From positions 1 to 64,000 of IMG/VR virus record IMGVR_UViG_3300010885_008506: a DNA stretch of 64,000 bases; one strand, given 5' to 3'. Below the pieces are notes generated by a model. That model was not told the origin of the DNA, did no database searches, and saw only the letters and a program-made list of their open reading frames with translations. Position numbers and translations under genes: made by a program. Below are positions 44,145-52,094 of the stretch, piece after piece. The first letter of the stretch is position 1. Each line of letters opens with the position of its first letter. The DNA is from a virus.

Positions 44145-44171
44145 AAAAACCGGCCGTTTGAGCCGGTTTTT
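44145..44171 (+). terminator. Intrinsic terminator inside the head operon
   Basis: A 10-bp perfect stem, arms 44145-44154 and 44162-44171 with a 7-nt loop; the arms carry the A-run and T-run. It can act in both directions and would reduce read-through from portal to core genes. Confidence 0.8.
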
Positions 44172-44219
44172 CTATTCTTTTGATAACTAATTACACACTT
44201 AGCTAAGGAGATTTTAAAC

Positions 44220-44969
44220 ATGTCAAAGAAATTTGAGCAATTGCTTGAATATGTTGTCAATGACGAAACAGAAAAGGCTCAGGCCATTTTCCACGAAATC
44301 GTTGTTGCAAAGAGCCGTGAAATTTACGAAAATCTAATCGCAGACGAAACAGCAGAACTCGACGAAGAAGAGTTTGGCGGTGACGAAGTTGAAGGTCTAG
44401 TAAATGAGATCGAAGCCGAAGAGTACGATATGTCAGAAGCTGACGAAGAGATGGGCGACGAAGAGCCACTCGACGACGAAGGCGACATGGGTGACGATAT
44501 GGGCGACGAACTAGATAGCTCAGAACACGACATGGGCGACGAGGGTGGTATGGAAGATATGGAAGACCGTCTCGTTGACCTAGAAGATGCACTAAGCCAG
44601 CTGAAGTCAGAATTTGACGACCTAATGGCAGGCGAAGGAAGTGACGAAGATCACGAAGAAACAGACCATGAAGACATGGGCGACGAAGCTGCAAGCGCAG
44701 ATATGGGCGACGAAGAGATGGACGAAGCTTCAATCTTCGAATACAAGGAGCATGCTCCAAAGCCAGTTCTGTCGGAACCAGCCGGTACTCATGCAACGAG
44801 CCCTCTGGCAAAGAATGCTAAGAGCCCAACAGGTGCTGGCAAGCCAGTATCTATTAAGGATGGCAGTCAGGGAAATCATGGTGTTAAGAGTCCAGGTAAG
44901 CTAACAAGCTACGATACCAGGGGCGAAGGCACCAAGATGAAGAAAGTCCAGGACATGAAGAAGGTCTAA
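44220..44969 (+). CDS. gp67: Acidic prohead core protein, gp67-like
   Basis: 249 residues. The N-terminus (FEQLLEYVVNDETEKAQAIFHEIVVAKSREIYENL) follows the pattern of T4 gp67 (80 aa), a prohead core component cut to internal peptides. Residues ~45-180 are extremely acidic with repeated M-G-D-E/D units; a basic Ser/Gly/Lys-rich tail follows (SPGKLTSYDTRGEGTKMKK). It is much longer than gp67 of T4. A strong TAAGGAG site precedes the start. Together with gp21 and gp22 it would form the scaffold that shapes the head and is later degraded. Confidence 0.72.
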   Translation: MSKKFEQLLEYVVNDETEKAQAIFHEIVVAKSREIYENLIADETAELDEEEFGGDEVEGLVNEIEAEEYDMSEADEEMGDEEPLDDEGDMGDDMGDELDSSEHDMGDEGGMEDMEDRLVDLEDALSQLKSEFDDLMAGEGSDEDHEETDHEDMGDEAASADMGDEEMDEASIFEYKEHAPKPVLSEPAGTHATSPLAKNAKSPTGAGKPVSIKDGSQGNHGVKSPGKLTSYDTRGEGTKMKKVQDMKKV

Positions 44970-44972
44970 GAT

Positions 44973-45605
44973 ATGTCAGCTCTACTGCGAGAACATCTCA
45001 GCTACGAGCGTGCCCAGGCAATACTGGAAACCTCCGGTGAAGGCAATCTTAAGAGCTTGTATCTTAAGGGAACCTTCATCGAGGGTGAAGTAAAGAATGC
45101 CAACCAAAGAGTGTATCCGTCTCACGAAATCAAGCGAGCAGTTGAATCCATGCAGGAACAACTGAAAAACGGATACAGCATTCTTGGTGAAATTGACCAC
45201 CCAGATGATTTAAAGATTAATCTTGATCGTGTAAGTCACATGATCACAGATATTTGGATGGACGGAAATAACGGTATTGGCAAGTTGAAAATACTTCCAA
45301 CACCGATGGGCAAGATTGCAGAATCAATGCTGCAAAGCGGCGTTAAACTGGGTGTAAGTTCTCGTGGTTCGGGCGACGTAAACGATTCAAATGGCAAGGT
45401 TTCAAATTTTGAGATCTTGACCGTAGATATTGTGGCTCAGCCATCAGCTCCAAATGCTTATCCTACTCCTATATATGAGGGACTAATGAACTCTAAGCGG
45501 GGAAAGATAACATTAGAGATGGCGGCGGAAGCCACGTATAACCCCAAGGTACAGAAATACCTTGAGAAAGAGATCACGAATTTGATTCGTGATCTGAAAC
45601 TATAG
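44973..45605 (+). CDS. gp21: Prohead core protease gp21
   Basis: 210 residues, the size of T4 gp21. A serine protease that cuts the scaffold and capsid proteins at (L/I)-x-E sites during maturation. Motifs: KSLYLKGTFIEGEVKNANQRVYP, the His-containing GEIDHPDDLKI, and GVKLGVSSRGSGDV with the probable catalytic Ser, followed by LTVDIVAQPSAPNAYP. This matches the U9/S77-type prohead protease family. It sits 3 bp after the core gene and 11 bp before scaffold gp22. Confidence 0.94.
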   Translation: MSALLREHLSYERAQAILETSGEGNLKSLYLKGTFIEGEVKNANQRVYPSHEIKRAVESMQEQLKNGYSILGEIDHPDDLKINLDRVSHMITDIWMDGNNGIGKLKILPTPMGKIAESMLQSGVKLGVSSRGSGDVNDSNGKVSNFEILTVDIVAQPSAPNAYPTPIYEGLMNSKRGKITLEMAAEATYNPKVQKYLEKEITNLIRDLKL

Positions 45606-45616
45606 AGGAACATGCA

Positions 45617-46708
45617 ATGCTAGACGCCTTGAAAAATATCGTCGACAATGGCATGCTTTCCGAAGATACCAAACTAGCCATCAATGAAGCCTGGGAAAGC
45701 AAAGTTCGCGAAATTCGTGAATCAGTTGAAACAGAACTACGTGGCGAATTTGCTCAACGTTATGAGCACGATAAGAGTCAGATTATTGAAGGACTCGATC
45801 GTATGGTATCTGAAAATCTGCAGAAAGAACTAGGTGAATTTGCTGAAGACCGTAAGGCTCTTATCAGCGAGCGCATCCAGTACAAGAAGCAGACTAAGGA
45901 GCATGCTGCCAAGCTCCAACAGTTCGTGTTGGAAAATTTGGCAAAAGAATTAAAGGAATTTAAGGCCGAACGTGATGCATTCAGAAAGGATGTAGCCAAG
46001 CTAGAGAGTTTTGTGGTTAAGAACCTATCAAAGGAAATCATGGAATTCTCAGAAGACAAGAAGGAATTGGTTAACGCCAAGGTACGTCTTGTTGCAGAAG
46101 CTAAGAATCAGCTGAACGCCGTTAAGAAGCAGTTCGTTTCACGCGCTGCCGCTGCTGTAGAAACAGCAGTCACTGAAGGTTTGAAGAAAGAATTAGTGCA
46201 ACTTAAGGAAGATATCGAAGTTGCTCGCAAGAATAACTTTGGACAACGCTTGTTTGAAGCGTTCTCAAAAGAATTTGCAAGCAGCCATTACAGCGAAACA
46301 ACAGAAATCCGCGCATTGCGTGGTAAGCTGACGCAAGCTGTACGTGTGATGGAAAATCTTAAGAAGCAGTCAGATGCTGCAGCACATCTAGTTGAATCAA
46401 AACAAAAAACGATCAACGAAATGCGCGACAGTTCTGTGCGTTTGGAAGTTATGAGCGAGTTGTTTACGCCACTAGGCAAAAAGCCACGCGCTATAATGGA
46501 AGATTTACTGAGAACAGTACCAACTGCAAAACTCAGAGAGTCTTTTGACAAGTATTTGCCGAGTGTTTTAAACGACGGTACACAAAGTGCCCCAGTAAAG
46601 AAGCAATTGGTTGAATCGAGAAAGGAAGTTACTGGTGACAAGCCAGTGCAAATTGACAGACCAGCAGCGGAAATCTTTGATCTCCGTAAGCTAGCTGGCT
46701 TGAAGTAA
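45617..46708 (+). CDS. gp22: Prohead scaffold protein gp22
   Basis: 363 residues, mostly charged coiled-coil helix (for example SENLQKELGEFAEDRKAL, FVLENLAKELKEFKAERDAF, FVVKNLSKEIMEFSEDKKEL). The repeated F-V-x-x-N-L-x-K-E unit shows an internal repeat of about 50 residues. It ends with a PAAEIFDLRKLAGLK tail of the gp22 type. It is the main core protein around which gp23 assembles and is then digested by gp21. A GAGGAA ribosome site precedes it. Gene order 21-22-23 is as in T4. Confidence 0.92.
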   Translation: MLDALKNIVDNGMLSEDTKLAINEAWESKVREIRESVETELRGEFAQRYEHDKSQIIEGLDRMVSENLQKELGEFAEDRKALISERIQYKKQTKEHAAKLQQFVLENLAKELKEFKAERDAFRKDVAKLESFVVKNLSKEIMEFSEDKKELVNAKVRLVAEAKNQLNAVKKQFVSRAAAAVETAVTEGLKKELVQLKEDIEVARKNNFGQRLFEAFSKEFASSHYSETTEIRALRGKLTQAVRVMENLKKQSDAAAHLVESKQKTINEMRDSSVRLEVMSELFTPLGKKPRAIMEDLLRTVPTAKLRESFDKYLPSVLNDGTQSAPVKKQLVESRKEVTGDKPVQIDRPAAEIFDLRKLAGLK

Positions 46709-46731
46709 CACATTAAAAGAGGAAATTTAAA

Positions 46732-47922
46732 ATGTCTAACACACTTCTTGAACATCGTTGGAACGAGACCAAGGAGGCGTTGCTGGAAGGTCTCACTGGC
46801 TCAAAGAGAAATTCTATGAGTGTAATGCTGGAAAACACCCGCAAGTACATCGCAGAATCGGCATCGTCAGGTGCTACATCAGCCGGTAACATCGCAAGCC
46901 TCAACCGCGTAATTCTACCAGTAATTCGTCGCGTAATGCCAACAGTCATTGCAAACGAACTAGTTGGCGTACAGCCAATGACAGGTCCTGTCGGACAGAT
47001 CCACACATTGCGTGTGCGTTATGCCCAGACACACACTGGTTCAGTTGCCGGCGACAATACTACAGCAGGCGAAGAAGCACTAAGCCCATTCAAGATCAGC
47101 CTAAGCTACTCCGGTACAGCACCGTCAGCAACAGCAAGTGATCAAAGAGCAGGTGCAACAGCAGGCCTAGAAGGTACCGGTGGTAATAAGGTATCGGTAC
47201 AGATTTTGAAGCAACCAGTAGAGGCACGTACACGTAAATTGTCAGCTCGCTGGACCTTTGAAGCTGCACAGGATGCACAATCACAGCACGGTCTGGATCT
47301 AGAAGCAGAAATTATGGCTGCACTAGCTCAAGAAATTACTGCTGAAATTGACCAGGAAATCCTAGCAAGCCTCCGTTCACTGGCACCAACAGAAGAAACC
47401 TTCGACCAGTCAACAGTAAGTGGTACTGCAACATTCGTTGGCGACGAGCATGCTGCTCTAGCTATTCTAATCAACAGAACCGCTAACAAGATTGCTTCAC
47501 GCACACGTCGCGGTGCAGGTAACTGGGCAGTTGTAAGCCCATATGCATTGACTATCCTACAGTCAGCAACAACAAGCGCATTTGCACGTACCACAGAAGG
47601 TACATTCGAAGCACCAACAAACACCAAGTTTGTCGGTACATTGAACAGCAGCATGCGTGTATATGTTGACGCATATGCAGCTGACACACAGTCAGTACTA
47701 GTTGGTTATAAGGGTTCAACAGAGACAGATGCAGCAGCATTCTACTGCCCATACATCCCTCTAATGAGCTCAGGTGTAATCCTAGACCCAGCAACATTCG
47801 AGCCAACAGTTGGCTTCATGACACGTTACGGCTATGTTGAACTAACCAACACAGCATCGTCACTTGGCAATGCAGCAGACTACCTCGGTGAAGTTGTAGT
47901 TCAGAACGTAAGCTTCCAGTAA
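46732..47922 (+). CDS. gp23: Major capsid protein gp23
   Basis: 396 residues; T4 gp23 is 521, and aquatic T4-like phages have shorter forms. HK97-fold capsomer subunit. Diagnostic segments: NRVILPVIRRVMPTVIANELVGVQPMTGPVGQIHTLRVRY and SARWTFEAAQDAQSQHGLDLEAEIMAALAQEI. The N-terminal 42 residues contain the sequence KYIAE|SASSG, a fitting I-x-E gp21 cleavage site after Glu42. A GAGG ribosome site precedes the ATG and a strong terminator follows. No gp24 vertex paralogue lies in the window. Confidence 0.96.
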   Translation: MSNTLLEHRWNETKEALLEGLTGSKRNSMSVMLENTRKYIAESASSGATSAGNIASLNRVILPVIRRVMPTVIANELVGVQPMTGPVGQIHTLRVRYAQTHTGSVAGDNTTAGEEALSPFKISLSYSGTAPSATASDQRAGATAGLEGTGGNKVSVQILKQPVEARTRKLSARWTFEAAQDAQSQHGLDLEAEIMAALAQEITAEIDQEILASLRSLAPTEETFDQSTVSGTATFVGDEHAALAILINRTANKIASRTRRGAGNWAVVSPYALTILQSATTSAFARTTEGTFEAPTNTKFVGTLNSSMRVYVDAYAADTQSVLVGYKGSTETDAAAFYCPYIPLMSSGVILDPATFEPTVGFMTRYGYVELTNTASSLGNAADYLGEVVVQNVSFQ

Positions 47923-47947
47923 TAAGAAGTTCAACGTTAGTTGATAT

Positions 47948-47976
47948 GACAGGGGCAGAAATGCCCCTGTCTTTTT
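47948..47976 (+). terminator. Strong terminator after gp23
   Basis: A 9-bp perfect stem (GACAGGGGC / GCCCCTGTC) with a 6-nt loop, followed by TTTTTAT. It ends the head operon 25 nt after the capsid stop. Confidence 0.93.
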
Positions 47977-47986
47977 ATGTCTAAGT

Positions 47987-47994
47987 AATAAATA
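47987..47994 (+). promoter_or_regulatory. Late promoter box (AATAAATA)
   Basis: One mismatch from TATAAATA; it ends 19 nt before ATG 48013, with GAGGG in the predicted leader. It restarts transcription just after the gp23 terminator. Confidence 0.58.
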
Positions 47995-48012
47995 ATGATA
48001 GAGGGTTAAACA

Positions 48013-48423
48013 ATGTCGCTAACAAATAAAACACAAGGTAATATTACGCAGATTGCATTAGGCACGGGTACTAATGCTGGTAATGCAAATGGTACAATCA
48101 ATCTAGTTGGCGGAGAGGTCATTGTAACCGGCGATTTAACAGTATTAGGCACATTAAATGCTACTGTTGATCCGTTACCTAACTTTGATAGTCCTATACT
48201 TTACATAAATGACGTAGATACACCAACAGATACCATTGGTGGATTGGTATTAAGAGGCGATACAGATAAAGAATTACTTTGGTACGACACTACCGATGCA
48301 TGGTCTAGTAATGTTAACTTTGACTTAACAACTAACGGCAGCACTTATCAAATTGAAGGTGTAACTGTGCTAAGTGCTACCGCATTGGGACAGGGAGTTG
48401 CAGTGGACGGCGGAACGTATTAA
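48013..48423 (+). CDS. Small virion fibre/structural-type protein
   Basis: 136 residues, beta-rich: NKTQGNITQIALGTGTNAG, EVIVTGDLTVLGTLNATV (a repeat type common in fibre shafts), LLWYDTTDAWSSNVNF. No catalytic motif. Proteins of this pattern in T4-like phages are minor virion or fibre components. Its late promoter agrees with a structural role. It overlaps the convergent FkbM gene by 4 bases. Confidence 0.65.
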   Translation: MSLTNKTQGNITQIALGTGTNAGNANGTINLVGGEVIVTGDLTVLGTLNATVDPLPNFDSPILYINDVDTPTDTIGGLVLRGDTDKELLWYDTTDAWSSNVNFDLTTNGSTYQIEGVTVLSATALGQGVAVDGGTY

Positions 48424-49097
48424 AATCTTACAAAGTGATAGTCGCCGTCAACACCTAGACCACCGGACGAGAACATACCCGATACGTCAGTAAATCCAAT
48501 AGTTTTTAAATATTCCCGTACTTCGTTTACACTAGGTGCACCAATATTAAAATCTACATGTTGTAATTCTAAAACTAGATGTTTGCAGTGTTCTAACATC
48601 TTAGTTGCACCTTTGATAATATCTAGTTCTGCACCTTGCACATCCATCTTAATAAGATCAGGCAAGGGATATCCTTTGTTAGCAACTATAGTATCTAGAG
48701 TCATTGCTATCTTTGCAACAGCAGTGCTATCGGGGAATACACAGTTGCCAAATGTATGTGCTACATTTTCTTGATAGTATGAATTGCCACCTGGCTGTTC
48801 TACATTTTCGTAGAACTTAACTTCCTTGTTGTCTTGATCGGATAACACACCAATGTTATATTTGTATCCACTTTCTTGATATAAAAATTCTGCAGCTTCC
48901 ATACCGTCAAACAAGATATATTCTGCATTAGGCCAGACAGGCTTCATTGAGTTAGTCCAATGCATAACACACGCACCAATGTCGTATATTACTTTTGGTT
49001 CAAAATTTAGATCATCACGTAACTTTTTCAAGTAATCAACATGTGATTTTGGAAAAAGTTCTAATCGTTGTCCCAATTGTCTTAGATGATCTTTCAA
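48420..49097 (-). CDS. FkbM-family SAM-dependent methyltransferase
   Basis: 225 residues. SAM-binding motif VIYDIGACVMHW (D-x-G-A), then MTLDTIVANKGYPLPDLIKMDVQGAELDIIKGA, the classic FkbM signature, and HLVLELQHVDF. FkbM enzymes O-methylate sugars or small molecules. It is downstream of and overlaps (ATGA, 49094-49097) the three-domain glycosyltransferase, so the pair probably makes and caps a glycan. Whether the target is a host surface glycan or a virion protein is unknown. Confidence 0.82.
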   Translation of the reverse strand: MKDHLRQLGQRLELFPKSHVDYLKKLRDDLNFEPKVIYDIGACVMHWTNSMKPVWPNAEYILFDGMEAAEFLYQESGYKYNIGVLSDQDNKEVKFYENVEQPGGNSYYQENVAHTFGNCVFPDSTAVAKIAMTLDTIVANKGYPLPDLIKMDVQGAELDIIKGATKMLEHCKHLVLELQHVDFNIGAPSVNEVREYLKTIGFTDVSGMFSSGGLGVDGDYHFVRF

Positions 49098-52009
49098 GTC
49101 ATACTCTTTTTTTTAGTATCCACAGGAGCGTAACCGGTCATTAGCCCAACCTTAAACGTAAATGCTCCTAGATGGTCGCACTTAATACTAGTGTCTACGT
49201 ATATCCTGAATCCCTTGTTACGTGCTTTAGCACAGAAGTCGGTATCTTCGCTTATTGTATCCTTGTGATCTAGTGCAACATGATATTCAAATTGCGGATA
49301 TCCTACAGCACTAAATATCTCTCCCTTTGCCAACACACAACCAAATCCACATCCACCAATTTCAACAAGCGCATTATCGGGTAAATTTTGTAGTTCTGCA
49401 CGATTCATACCGCCCCATTGATTAGGTAGGTAGATTTCCAATGCATGTGTGCCCGGAATACGCTGTATATACAACCCGCTTACTATATCCACATTGTGGG
49501 ATAGCATTTTCTTTAGTGTGTCGGGCGGGAATACGATATCGCTATCAACTGAGAACAGATAGTCGTAGTTTGCGGCCCAACTTGCGATTAGATTTCTTAC
49601 CTGATCCACACGGTATCCAAACGTATATCTAAATTCTGTTTCATATCCATCTGGTATTTCAAGATCGTAAATGCTCTTGAACGTATCTACTTCAATATTA
49701 CGTGCTGTTGGAATAGCAATCAGAATCTTCTTCTTTTTTGAAGTAGGTAATACAGTATTGCTAGCCGTTGGCATAGTTATAGTAGTAGTAGGAACTACTG
49801 GAGGCGTAATAGCAAGAGAAGGTGTTGCGGTTGGGTTAGTGAGCGATACACCTAGTTCTCTGAGAATTTCTAATGCTGGTTTCCTCGCCTCAGTTCGTGG
49901 CGGCGGGTTTGCCGGCGGCAATTCTGGTATCGTAAACATTGGTCCGTCTTTCATTTTAATAATGTTCCTTGCATTTCTTGTTTGCTCGTCGCCGTTGATC
50001 TTGTAGTCGTTAAGTGGACTAGCATCATTATAATTATAAACAACTCTAGACACAACCGTAATTTTGTCTGGATCGGCTTGTTCTAGTACAGAGTAGAAAA
50101 TAGAGCCGTCACCGCCAGCCTTAAACCAATTACCATCTGCATCTTTAAACATCTTGTCGTCCACAGCATTGAGTAGACGCTTTCTGAAAGTACGTAAATG
50201 GGTGTAGGGCATGATCCAATTGAAATGATGATTGCGATAGTTTTTGGTATCACGCACATGTTTTGGATATGGTTGCGATATCAACGGAATGTTATCAACT
50301 ATACTCCAGCACGACCCATAACTAAATTCTGTGCCTTCGTGATAGATATTATTATAGTAGTGGAATATGTCGGGATCGTTAACTAACCAGTCGTCGCCAT
50401 CTAGGATCATAACTATATCGTCATCTCCAAGATGTTCTCTAATAGCTGATACCTGATTGCATACAGCACCAACATTTGTTTCACTTTCTATTAGAGTAAA
50501 CCTACCGTCTAATTCGTCTGGTAAGTCCTTCATTACATCCATGATAACATCGACACTATTGTCGGTTGATGCATCATTGATCAAGTACAGATGATAGTTA
50601 TCGTAGTTCTGCTGGGCAACACTTTCAATACACTTGCGCAGATAATTTGCTGCATTATAAAATGTGCTAATAACTGCAATGCGTTGTTGTACGCCACGTG
50701 TTGGAGTGCCCCACTCTTCGTTGTTACTAAATCTACGTCCAAACACTTGATGTACTTTAGCATTAATATCTGCAGCTCTGCGGTAGTCTGTTACTGGTAA
50801 GAATTGATTTAGCTTCTTATAAAAATGCTGCTTCCACTGTACTGCAACAGTATCCCATGTACAGATATCGCGTATCTGATTACATGCATACATCTTTTGC
50901 TGATGTAGGTATGTGTTGCGGTATGCATTTATAGTCATTTCCGCAAACTTCTGAGACTGTGTTTCCGGATTGATCTCGGGGAATAGTCCGTTTGGCTCTA
51001 CGGCATAGTCTAGCTGATAGCAAGCTAGGTTAACAGCAGTTTCTTCCAGTGCACCAAAACGACTGCAAAGTACTGGAGTATTGTAGTATAAGGATTCTAA
51101 AGTGGAAATGCCAAACGTTTCGGGAAACGCACCAGGCATGATCATAAAGCTTGCACGACTGAGCAACTCTGCAATTTCGCTTTGCTTGATAATACCAGTA
51201 AACTCTACCGCTAACTGCGCATACAATGGATTAGCTGCATACTCGCGTAGCTTCTTTTCCTGTGCATCGGGTTCTGCATTATCTCTGAAACGATAGTATC
51301 CCCCTACTACTTTGAGCTGTGCATCGGGAATGTTAGCTTTAACTTGTGGCCAAATACGATCTAGTAATGGGACAAGTCCCTTGGTTACGCTAGCATTGTA
51401 CACAAAAAGATTGCGGTCTTTGGCAGCAACATCTACTTGATCAATATATTTTGTCATACCATTACGTGTAACAAATACCTTGTTCTTGAGTACTTCAAAG
51501 TTACGACGCTTACCGCCGTGGTGGCAGTTAGTGACATACGCTGTGTGGAAGTCGCTCAGAGTAAAGATCTCATCGATTTGCCTATTCAACAGCAGATCTT
51601 CTAGTATCTCGTCCCCGCCGCAGAACGTGTCGTGCATCCACAACACTTTATGTTTGGCATTTTTAACCAGCTGCTGATATCTTTTGCAATGATATCCAAA
51701 CTGCGCCCAGTGTGCCCAATGATGTTCTAATGAGAAAGGAACAACAGTACGCGACCCAATCACAATGTCCGCAGTATAATCATTTGGTACATCAAGTCGA
51801 GTATGATCTACATATGTCACACCGTCAAACACACCTTCCTGCGCATGAGAATCTATGCAGTTGTTGAATACCGTGACTTTAAATCCTAGCTTTGCAAGCT
51901 CTTTGGATATCAAAATTACAGCACTTTCACTACCGCCTAACCCGCGTTTGCTTAACGTATTACCATCATAGGTAAGTCCAAGCACGTCAATTATTGCTAC
52001 AGATAACAT
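49094..52009 (-). CDS. Three-domain glycosyltransferase (GT4-like + GT2 + GT-A)
   Basis: 971 residues with three transferase-like domains in one chain. Residues 1-420 are GT-B/GT4-like: RGLGGSESAVILISKELAKLG near the start, VGSRTVVPF, and ASFMIMPGAFPETFGISTLE with the family's E-F-G-x-x-x-E. Residues ~445-700 are GT2: AVISTFYNAANYLRKCIESV, LINDASTDNS, ILDGDDW (DxD). A Pro/Thr-rich linker follows (~700-755). Residues ~758-960 are another GT-A domain: LIAIPTARNIEVDTFKS, FSVDSDIVFPPDTL (DxD), then a GGCGFGCVLAKGEIF motif. All three retain donor-site motifs. It may build a trisaccharide; acceptor unknown. It is the first gene of the leftward pair; AAAAGGA precedes its ATG. Confidence 0.85.
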   Translation of the reverse strand: MLSVAIIDVLGLTYDGNTLSKRGLGGSESAVILISKELAKLGFKVTVFNNCIDSHAQEGVFDGVTYVDHTRLDVPNDYTADIVIGSRTVVPFSLEHHWAHWAQFGYHCKRYQQLVKNAKHKVLWMHDTFCGGDEILEDLLLNRQIDEIFTLSDFHTAYVTNCHHGGKRRNFEVLKNKVFVTRNGMTKYIDQVDVAAKDRNLFVYNASVTKGLVPLLDRIWPQVKANIPDAQLKVVGGYYRFRDNAEPDAQEKKLREYAANPLYAQLAVEFTGIIKQSEIAELLSRASFMIMPGAFPETFGISTLESLYYNTPVLCSRFGALEETAVNLACYQLDYAVEPNGLFPEINPETQSQKFAEMTINAYRNTYLHQQKMYACNQIRDICTWDTVAVQWKQHFYKKLNQFLPVTDYRRAADINAKVHQVFGRRFSNNEEWGTPTRGVQQRIAVISTFYNAANYLRKCIESVAQQNYDNYHLYLINDASTDNSVDVIMDVMKDLPDELDGRFTLIESETNVGAVCNQVSAIREHLGDDDIVMILDGDDWLVNDPDIFHYYNNIYHEGTEFSYGSCWSIVDNIPLISQPYPKHVRDTKNYRNHHFNWIMPYTHLRTFRKRLLNAVDDKMFKDADGNWFKAGGDGSIFYSVLEQADPDKITVVSRVVYNYNDASPLNDYKINGDEQTRNARNIIKMKDGPMFTIPELPPANPPPRTEARKPALEILRELGVSLTNPTATPSLAITPPVVPTTTITMPTASNTVLPTSKKKKILIAIPTARNIEVDTFKSIYDLEIPDGYETEFRYTFGYRVDQVRNLIASWAANYDYLFSVDSDIVFPPDTLKKMLSHNVDIVSGLYIQRIPGTHALEIYLPNQWGGMNRAELQNLPDNALVEIGGCGFGCVLAKGEIFSAVGYPQFEYHVALDHKDTISEDTDFCAKARNKGFRIYVDTSIKCDHLGAFTFKVGLMTGYAPVDTKKKSMT

Positions 52010-52094
52010 ATAGTCCTTTTAAAATTTAGAGCTAAATACGATACTAATACTTATTTTTCATCTCCGTACAGAGAAAAATTTCGTAGGGAACGCT

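Noticed and set aside
44257-44811. A 184-codon minus-strand frame across the acidic core gene
   Set aside because: Its Arg/Leu-rich composition is the reverse complement of GAC/GAA-rich codons; the plus-strand gp67-like gene is the real one.
52031-52038. GCTAAATA before the 2,605-residue gene as a late promoter
   Set aside because: Only 6 of 8 matches, and 57 nt from the ATG, unlike the 18-24 nt spacing of the other boxes.
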